Assembly (NCBI GenBank): GCA_021205485.1
Contig: JAJPXK010000084.1
Location: forward strand, 1-11,433
Direction of reading: 5' to 3'
Length of the DNA: 11,433 nt
Source: Clostridia bacterium
Lineage (GTDB): Bacteria > Bacillota > Clostridia > Christensenellales > Borkfalkiaceae
Below, piece after piece: positions 6,458 through 11,433 of the stretch. The notes under the pieces are model-generated. The model saw only the letters and a program-made list of their open reading frames with translations, did not search any database and was not told the origin of the DNA. How positions within the stretch are numbered: position 1 is the stretch's first letter; each line of letters opens with the position of its first letter. The position numbers were made by a program, and so were the translations under genes.

Positions 6458-7788
6458 AAAGAATAATCCTCCGTTCTGCCGTACAGGTCGTAACTGTCGG
6501 CTGAAGTTATGTATACGTCGTAAAACTCGCCCTGTACGGCGTCGTTAGCGTTAAAATAAACCTTTCCGTCAATATCGGGGGCGCTGAAGTACGCCCTGCC
6601 TTCAAAACAATTTTTATCGTAATTTATCCCGTCGCACAATACGCGGATAGTTTTGCCGATAAAGCCGCTTAAAAATTTACCCGATACTTCCTTCTGAGCA
6701 GAGTAAAGATTTTTTACGCGTCTGCGTTTTACAGCGTAAGGAACCTGACCTTTAAGCCTGTACGCAGGGGTATCTTTTTCCCTCGAATAGGCAAAAAAGC
6801 CGCAATTTGTAAGCTTGGCCTCTTTGATAAAGCTTTTAAGCGCCTCGCTCTCCTCCTCGGTTTCGGTAGGAAAACCGCAGATGAACGTAGAACGTATCGC
6901 TATATCTGGAATTTCCGAGCGAAGCTTTGAAATAAGACTTAAATAAGATTGCCTTGTTCCCTTTCTGTTCATAAGCCTGAGTATTCTGTCTTCGCTGTGC
7001 TGGAAGGGAATATCGAGGTATTTTATTATCTTTTTATTGTTTTTTATCTCAGCTATAAGGCTGTCGTCTATCATCTCGGGATAACAGTACAATAATCTTA
7101 CGCTTTTAATGTTGTCAAGCATTGTCAGCTTTTGCAAAATTTCACAGAGTTTTTTTTCGCCGTAAAGGTCAATGCCGTACCTTGTAACATCCTGCGCCAC
7201 AAGTATAAGCTCAGAAATTTCGCCAAGGCTTTCGGCTTCTGTCGCAAGCTGTTCTAAAGGGTAACTGAAATACTTGCCCCTGATCTTAGGTATAAGGCAA
7301 TATGTGCAATGGTTGTCGCAGCCGTCGGCAATTTTTAAATATGCGTAATGGCACGGCGTTGTGACTACCCTGCCTGAAGAAAAGCTGTTGCTCCCTTTGC
7401 CTACAAAGTTTGCCCTGCCGTAAGAGTAAGCTGTCTCTAAGGCGTCGAAAAACTTATCGTAATCGTAAGCGCCTAAAAACACGTCCGCCTCGGTAAGTTC
7501 GTCGGCAATTTCGCCTATAAACTTCTGAGGAAGGCACCCCGTTACAACTATCTTTTCAAGACAGCCGTTTTTGTATGCGGCGTACTCTATAATAGTTTCT
7601 ATAGCTTCCTTACGGGATTGCTCTAAAAAAGAGCAGGTATTTATTATAAGAATATTTACTTTTTCAATATCGTCGGTAACGGCATAGCCGCGGGACCTGA
7701 TGTCTGCAAGCAGTTTTTCGGCGTCCACGCGGTTTTTGTCGCAGCCGAGGGATATAAGCCCGAAAGTTTTATTTGAAAAATCAGTCAT
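6454..7788 (-). CDS. rimO: Ribosomal protein S12 (aspartate) methylthiotransferase RimO
   Basis: Radical-SAM iron-sulfur enzyme that adds a methylthio group to a conserved aspartate of ribosomal protein S12. The 444 residues show the three expected parts. The N-terminal methylthiotransferase domain has three cluster cysteines, C16 (SLGCDKNRVDAE), C52 (NTCSFLEQSRKEAI) and C85 (VTGCLPQ). The radical-SAM core has CDNHCTYC (C157, C161, C164) followed by IPKIRGKYFS. The C-terminal region from about 375 is TRAM-like. SLGCDKNRVDAE and IPKIRGKYFS distinguish RimO from the related tRNA enzymes MiaB and MtaB. The ATG at 7786-7788 overlaps the end of ftsK by 8 bp; only a weak GGGG-type ribosome site precedes it, so coupling to ftsK translation is likely. 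It ends in an ATGA overlap with pgsA. Confidence 0.96.
   Translation of the reverse strand: MTDFSNKTFGLISLGCDKNRVDAEKLLADIRSRGYAVTDDIEKVNILIINTCSFLEQSRKEAIETIIEYAAYKNGCLEKIVVTGCLPQKFIGEIADELTEADVFLGAYDYDKFFDALETAYSYGRANFVGKGSNSFSSGRVVTTPCHYAYLKIADGCDNHCTYCLIPKIRGKYFSYPLEQLATEAESLGEISELILVAQDVTRYGIDLYGEKKLCEILQKLTMLDNIKSVRLLYCYPEMIDDSLIAEIKNNKKIIKYLDIPFQHSEDRILRLMNRKGTRQSYLSLISKLRSEIPDIAIRSTFICGFPTETEEESEALKSFIKEAKLTNCGFFAYSREKDTPAYRLKGQVPYAVKRRRVKNLYSAQKEVSGKFLSGFIGKTIRVLCDGINYDKNCFEGRAYFSAPDIDGKVYFNANDAVQGEFYDVYITSADSYDLYGRTEDYSL
6468..6472 (-). promoter_or_regulatory. Ribosome binding site of pgsA
   Basis: GGAGG lies ten bases before the pgsA ATG, inside the 3' end of rimO. It supports translation of the N-terminal extension. 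Confidence 0.65.
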
Positions 7789-9055
7789 CTACATCCCCGT
7801 ATGTATTTATAAATTCGTCGTGAGACAACAAAACTTTACGGGAATTAGGCCCCTCTCCCTTAGTTATGTAATTCATATTTTCCATCCAGTCTATAATTTT
7901 GCAGGCCTTCATATAACCGATAGGGAAACGCCTTTGCAACATAGAAACGGAGGCCTTATTGCTCTCTACGCAGTATTTTAACGCGCGAAGGTAAACCTCG
8001 TCGATTTTAGTTTCGTCAGAATCAAAGCTGCCGCCCTCGCTTAAAGAAGCAGAAGCTTCGGGCTCCTCAACTTTGTTGATAAAGTCTGATACGCTCTGAT
8101 CGAAGTAAGTTTCGTTGTTGGCCTTTATAAAGTCGGTGACTTTTTGCACTTCGTGAGAATCTACAAAACAGCCCTGTATACGGGTAAGATCCGTCTTGTC
8201 GGGCGAACGGAAATACATATCGCCGGCGCCGAGCAGTTTTTCGGCTCCGCCTCGGTCAAAAATGACCTGAGAATCGCCGATAGAGCCTACCTTAAAGCCT
8301 ATACGCGTAGGCAGGTTGGATTTAATTAGGCCGGTAATGCAGTCTACCGAAGGGCGCTGCGTCGCAAGTATAAGGTGAATGCCGCAGGCGCGGGCCTTTT
8401 GCACGAGCTTTATAATCCTGCTTTCGATATCCTTTTTAGCCTGAAGCATGAGGTCGCCGAACTCGTCAAGAATAATTACGATTTTAGGCAACTTTTCTAC
8501 TCCGTCCTCTAAATGGCTGTTGTATTCGTCAAGGTTCTTTGTGGCAACCTTTACGCCGCCCTTAGCGTTTATGCCCGATTCGGTCATATCCTTAAACAGG
8601 GAATAACGGCGTTCCATCTCTTTGCAGGCCCAGTTCAAAGCTTTTATGGCCTTATCCACGTCGTAGATAATTTCGTTTATCATAAGATGAGGAAGTTTGT
8701 CATAACTTATAAACTCAACCTGTTTAGGGTCGACAAGTATAAGACGAAGTTCCTCTGGCCCGTATTTATACAAAAGGCTGATAAGAAGGGCGCTTAAGCA
8801 TATACTTTTACCGCTGCCCGTGGTACCTGCAACAAGAAGGTGAGGCATCTTTGTTATATCGGGGCAAACGGGAACGCCTTCAACGTTTTTGCCTAAGCCA
8901 AAGGTGAGCGACGTACTCTTGCTGTTGATAAACGCGGGCGACGTGAGCATAGATTTTAAACCTATGGTGGTACGCTGAGTATTAGGCACCTCTATAGATA
9001 AGGCGCCCTTCGCAAAGTTCAGGTAGGCGTTTACGTTGTCCTTCTTAAGCGCCAT
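7781..9055 (-). CDS. ftsK: FtsK/SpoIIIE-type DNA translocase, motor and gamma domain (downstream part of an interrupted ftsK)
   Basis: Motor of a septal DNA pump that moves chromosomal DNA into daughter cells using ATP. From the first ATG it has 424 residues: Walker A GTTGSGKS at 77-84, ILVDPKQVEF, Walker B VIILDEFGD at 194-202, ATQRPSVDCITGLIKSNLPTR, and GGAEKLLGAGDMYF. The gamma winged helix, which reads DNA polarity motifs in known FtsK proteins, spans about 352-412 (DEVYLRAL through NYITKGEGP). Residues differ somewhat from common FtsK (DEFGDLM rather than DELADLM). The start at 9055 is only the first available ATG and is probably not the natural N-terminus: the same frame codes for recognisable FtsK sequence up to 9361, where a TAA separates it from the membrane half. 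No Shine-Dalgarno stands out before 9055. The end overlaps rimO by 8 bp. Confidence 0.85.
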   Translation of the reverse strand: MALKKDNVNAYLNFAKGALSIEVPNTQRTTIGLKSMLTSPAFINSKSTSLTFGLGKNVEGVPVCPDITKMPHLLVAGTTGSGKSICLSALLISLLYKYGPEELRLILVDPKQVEFISYDKLPHLMINEIIYDVDKAIKALNWACKEMERRYSLFKDMTESGINAKGGVKVATKNLDEYNSHLEDGVEKLPKIVIILDEFGDLMLQAKKDIESRIIKLVQKARACGIHLILATQRPSVDCITGLIKSNLPTRIGFKVGSIGDSQVIFDRGGAEKLLGAGDMYFRSPDKTDLTRIQGCFVDSHEVQKVTDFIKANNETYFDQSVSDFINKVEEPEASASLSEGGSFDSDETKIDEVYLRALKYCVESNKASVSMLQRRFPIGYMKACKIIDWMENMNYITKGEGPNSRKVLLSHDEFINTYGDVDD

Positions 9056-9361
9056 AGCTATAGCTTCCCTGTATTGCAGCGATTTTTTAATGTTGGTTTT
9101 ATCTAAAATTATTACGTCGTAACGCGTAATCGCGGGACCTATAACGACATTGGAAATTTCGCTGCCGATATGGAAGTTTTTAAGCGTTTCTACTATAATA
9201 ACCTTATTATCCTCTACCTCCGCGGTGTTGGCGCTGCCGTATTCGGGATAATCGTCTAAAAGGTCAAGACTCGGGCGGACGTACTTTTTCCATACGTGAG
9301 GGGGCGGAGGCGGCGCGGGCTCCTCTTTCTTTTCTTCAACTTTTTCCGGAGTGCGGGTTAC
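9056..9361 (-). pseudogene. ftsK: FtsK coding stretch between the internal stop and the next ATG
   Basis: These 306 bases (102 sense codons) continue the motor frame upstream of 9055. They read VTRTPEKVEEKKEEPA, then five consecutive prolines, then HVWKKYVRPSLDLLDDYPEY, and later FHIGSEISNVVIGPAITRYD. The last two match the start of the FtsK alpha domain, where families typically carry LP...LL and GP..T.YE-like sequence. There is no in-frame ATG, GTG or TTG here, so this conserved part could be translated only by reading through the stop, by a non-canonical start, or in an intact version of the gene. It is marked as a pseudogene segment for that reason, although it may be functional coding sequence. 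Confidence 0.75.
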
Positions 9362-9364
9362 TTA
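9362..9364 (-). other. In-frame TAA stop inside ftsK
   Basis: On the minus strand the reading is AGG CAG TAA GTA ACC. The frame before (ending LNDNLTRRQ) and after (VTRTPEKVEE) is identical: 7781-11374 is 3594 bases, a multiple of three, and this is the only internal stop. It falls at codon 671 of 1198. A single base change from CAA, GAA or AAA would create it. TAA is used as a normal stop by nadE, cinA and pgsA here, so general reassignment is unlikely. Confidence 0.9.
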
Positions 9365-11374
9365 CTGCCTTCTTGTAAGATTATCGTTCAATACAGGACG
9401 GCTTACGGGAGGTTCTTCAATTTCGTCGGGTTCATTTTCCTCGTCTTCGGGTTGGCTGTCGAATAAGTTGGCCCTGCTGCGATCCCTGCCGACATCCATC
9501 CTGTCTCTGCCGCCGAAAAGGTCAGAATTATTGCGTTCTGCCCTGTTTTCGGGTTCTTCGCTCTTTTCTTCTGGCTCGGAACTGTCGCCGAAAAGCCTAT
9601 CCCCTCTCACTCTCGGGCTTTCGCCCCTGCCGCCGAACAGATCGGAACTTTCGCCTCTTTCCGCGCCGCGCAGCGACGATCTGCCCTGATCGACAGAATT
9701 GTTCTCCTCGTTCAGGCGGGAATTTTCTGAGCTGAAAAGAGTAAACAGACTGCTTGAGCCGTCATTTCTGCCTGCAGTATTTTCATCCCTCGACAAATTC
9801 AACGAACTATCGCGGGAACGGTCGTTTACATTATCTTCCGTCTGGCTGTCTTCAAATCCCGTAAAACGGCGTTCGCCGAAACCCGCCTGCTGTCTTGAAC
9901 CAAACTCGTCAGACCTGCCGTTTTGCAAATTGTCGTTATCGCGAACGGGAGGTTCGCGGAACGCGTCGCCACGCCCCGACGGGAATATATCTTCCGAAGT
10001 TTCATCCTCCGCTGGTTGACGGGTAAAGACATCGCTATTGTCTTCCGCAAAAGAATCAGTCTGCGGATTATCGTTAAAATCTTCCTCGTAATAGGGCTGG
10101 TCGTCCTGTACTTCCCTTTCGTCCTCAGTAAAGGGGCTTACCTCGTAAGGGTTTCTGCTTTCCGACTGGTCGTCAGCGTTCGACTGAGGCGACGTATACG
10201 CCCCCGTGTCGGCGGGCGTGAAATCTTCAAGCTTGTCTGTAGGTTCGTCGCCATAATAAACGCTGTTAGGTATGCCGGTAGGCTGTTCTTCAACGCTCTG
10301 CCTGTACGCCTCGGAATAAGTAGGCTGTATGCTCGCGCCCGACGTCTTTTTGCCGTCAGAAAAGCCCTTCAGGTAGTCGTCTGAATTGCTTATAGGATGA
10401 TTAAAGTAAGAATTTTCGTCAAAAATGCCGTTTCTTCTGTAATTTTCAGCGTCAAATTCGCCGTTGTCGAACAGAATTTTACGGCCCATGGTCTTGTAGT
10501 CAATCTCTTCCTGTTCCTGTACGGGCTCTTCCGCCGCACCGAAAACCTGCTGCATAGGCGAAGGCGCCTGGTATTGCTGCTGAGGATAGAACTGATCAGA
10601 AACGACCTGCCCGCCGTAACTTTGGTTATCGCCGTAGTAAGGCTGTTCTCCGTTATAAACTTGTTGACCGTCGTTATATATCTGGCCGCTATAATCTGGC
10701 TGCGCGCCGTAAGCGGGCTGCCCGTTATAGACGGGCTGACTGTTATTTGCCGAAACCTGTTCGGCAGAACTTACCGCCGTTTCCCTTATCTGCCTGCCGC
10801 GTTTTTCATCTGCCGCGGGAACATTTTCGCCGCTCTTCTTTTTGAAGTAATGCTTACGCACGGACATTACGGAAAGATACCCGAAAAGCACGGTAAGAAG
10901 CGAAAATATTATGTAGGCGCCTACAAACTTGGTAACTTTAACAACGGGATAAACAATAAGCGAAGAAATTACGCCGCCGAACGTGTAGCCCGACCAGCCG
11001 CTTTCGGCCGATGTATAGCACGCGGCTATGTATGTACCGTCAAACGTAAAATTACGCGTAGTAACCGTATGAAAGAGCAAAAACAAACTTAAAATGGTAA
11101 GCGAACACCATAAAGCGGGTTGCCATTTTATTTTAATCTTCTTTTCGAACGCGAGCCATTCCCCGAGGTACGCCAAAAGAGCCACGACAAAATAGCAGCC
11201 GTAGCCGAAAGTACCGTACATAAACGTACATATCGCCCCGCCGAATCCCGCGAATACCGCTCTGTGCGACAACAACGCCACCAGAACTATCGCGCAGAAC
11301 AACAGGATCGTCATGCCTAACGTTTCTCTTGTAAATATAAGTGAATCTTTATTTTTATTGTCCTTGTTTTTCAA
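9362..11374 (-). CDS. ftsK: FtsK/SpoIIIE-type protein, membrane domain and long linker (upstream part of an interrupted ftsK)
   Basis: The 670 residues form the N-terminal half of a septal DNA translocase. The first 20 are Lys/Asn-rich and cytoplasmic. Hydrophobic segments at about 21-39, 54-72, 86-103 and 134-170 suggest the four-pass membrane anchor of FtsK. Residues from about 175 form a low-complexity linker of roughly 500 residues. It is first Gln/Tyr/Gly/Asn-rich (212-255, repeated YNGQ-like units), then Asp/Glu/Ser/Asn/Arg-rich, with two SDLFGGR copies at 577-583 and 617-623. No catalytic domain is present before the TAA at 9362; the motor follows in the same frame. The start is TTG at 11372-11374, with GGAG six bases upstream and an in-frame stop eight codons earlier. 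Identity as FtsK rests mainly on the membrane topology and the downstream motor. Confidence 0.8.
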   Translation of the reverse strand: MKNKDNKNKDSLIFTRETLGMTILLFCAIVLVALLSHRAVFAGFGGAICTFMYGTFGYGCYFVVALLAYLGEWLAFEKKIKIKWQPALWCSLTILSLFLLFHTVTTRNFTFDGTYIAACYTSAESGWSGYTFGGVISSLIVYPVVKVTKFVGAYIIFSLLTVLFGYLSVMSVRKHYFKKKSGENVPAADEKRGRQIRETAVSSAEQVSANNSQPVYNGQPAYGAQPDYSGQIYNDGQQVYNGEQPYYGDNQSYGGQVVSDQFYPQQQYQAPSPMQQVFGAAEEPVQEQEEIDYKTMGRKILFDNGEFDAENYRRNGIFDENSYFNHPISNSDDYLKGFSDGKKTSGASIQPTYSEAYRQSVEEQPTGIPNSVYYGDEPTDKLEDFTPADTGAYTSPQSNADDQSESRNPYEVSPFTEDEREVQDDQPYYEEDFNDNPQTDSFAEDNSDVFTRQPAEDETSEDIFPSGRGDAFREPPVRDNDNLQNGRSDEFGSRQQAGFGERRFTGFEDSQTEDNVNDRSRDSSLNLSRDENTAGRNDGSSSLFTLFSSENSRLNEENNSVDQGRSSLRGAERGESSDLFGGRGESPRVRGDRLFGDSSEPEEKSEEPENRAERNNSDLFGGRDRMDVGRDRSRANLFDSQPEDEENEPDEIEEPPVSRPVLNDNLTRRQ
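9500..9652 (-). repeat. Repeated SDLFGGR motif in the FtsK linker
   Basis: The linker contains SDLFGGR twice (residues 577-583 and 617-623), plus looser relatives RLFGD (593-597) and NLFDSQ (636-641). The two exact copies are about 120 bases apart. They lie in a disordered, charge-rich stretch and could be either drifted tandem repeats or a reused short binding motif. Confidence 0.6.
10608..10740 (-). repeat. Gln/Tyr/Gly-rich degenerate repeats in the FtsK linker
   Basis: Residues about 212-256 hold six or so short degenerate units such as PVYNGQ, PAYGAQ, PDYSGQ, QVYNGEQ and QSYGGQ. This is a low-complexity segment, evident at both DNA and protein level, lying shortly after the membrane domain. 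Confidence 0.7.
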
Positions 11375-11380
11375 TTTCGA

Positions 11381-11384
11381 CTCC
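11381..11384 (-). promoter_or_regulatory. Ribosome binding site supporting the TTG start of ftsK
   Basis: GGAG lies six bases upstream of the TTG at 11372-11374. The only earlier in-frame candidate after the upstream stop is a CTG, which has no comparable site. Confidence 0.6.
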
Positions 11385-11405
11385 GACAGATATACATATT
11401 ACGCT

Positions 11406-11425
11406 TTTTCCCCTTTAGGGGAAAA
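11406..11425. other. Perfect inverted repeat upstream of ftsK
   Basis: The plus strand reads TTTTCCCC, loop TTTA, GGGGAAAA: an 8-bp stem with a 4-base loop, about 30 bases before the ftsK start. Neither strand has a T-run following the stem, so it is not a canonical terminator. It could be a weak terminator of an upstream gene outside the window, an operator or a leader hairpin. Confidence 0.45.
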
Positions 11426-11433
11426 CACTTTAC

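Noticed and set aside
9362..9364. Stop-codon reassignment (TAA read as an amino acid)
   Set aside because: nadE, cinA and pgsA all end in TAA at the correct family length, with a terminator or the next gene directly after. TAA is therefore a working stop in this genome.
9340..9380. Frameshift as the cause of the ftsK split
   Set aside because: Both parts are in the same frame with no base gained or lost, so the break is a nonsense codon and not an indel or slippery site.
9699..11092. Long plus-strand open frames opposite the ftsK linker
   Set aside because: Their translations are biased, hydrophobic or Arg-rich and resemble no family I know. They lie entirely antisense to a gene with clear coding character, and I see no plausible ribosome site.

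Overview
The window looks like a chromosomal core-gene region of a bacterium in the Bacillota, probably a Clostridia-like lineage. The evidence is the gene order (ftsK-rimO-pgsA-cinA-recA, then rny), strong AGGAGG-type ribosome binding sites, TTG starts, and an RNase Y with a membrane anchor and coiled coil. I cannot place it more precisely. Every convincing gene is on the minus strand, so transcription runs from high to low coordinates. I see no mobile element, CRISPR array, tRNA or rRNA.

Layout in transcription order: (1) 7781-11374, an FtsK/SpoIIIE-type DNA translocase frame of 1198 codons including both stops, split by one in-frame TAA at 9362-9364. Upstream of the stop lie the membrane domain and a very long low-complexity linker. 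Downstream lie the motor and the gamma winged helix. (2) 6454-7788, rimO. (3) 5771-6457, pgsA. (4) 4704-5771, a cinA/pncC-type gene with an eroded N-terminal domain. (5) 3681-4688, recA. (6) 1771-3684, glutamine-dependent nadE. (7) A strong intrinsic terminator at 1735-1766, then a near-consensus promoter at 1679-1707 driving rny, which runs off the left edge at position 1.

The genes from ftsK to nadE overlap or nearly touch: 8 bp, 4 bp, 1 bp, a 15-bp gap, then 4 bp. They have no visible terminator between them and probably form one operon ending at the hairpin after nadE. Functionally the set joins chromosome segregation (FtsK), ribosomal protein S12 modification (RimO), phosphatidylglycerol synthesis (PgsA), NAD metabolism (a CinA/PncC-like amidohydrolase and NadE), recombination (RecA) and mRNA turnover (RNase Y).

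Most of the window is ordinary housekeeping DNA. The main anomaly is the nonsense codon in ftsK: both sides stay in the same frame, the motor motifs are intact, and no ATG, GTG or TTG restart precedes conserved motor-region sequence. Lesser points are the long linker with repeated SDLFGGR motifs, the degenerate CinA N-terminal half, and nadE placed between recA and rny. I did not find a convincing undescribed system.
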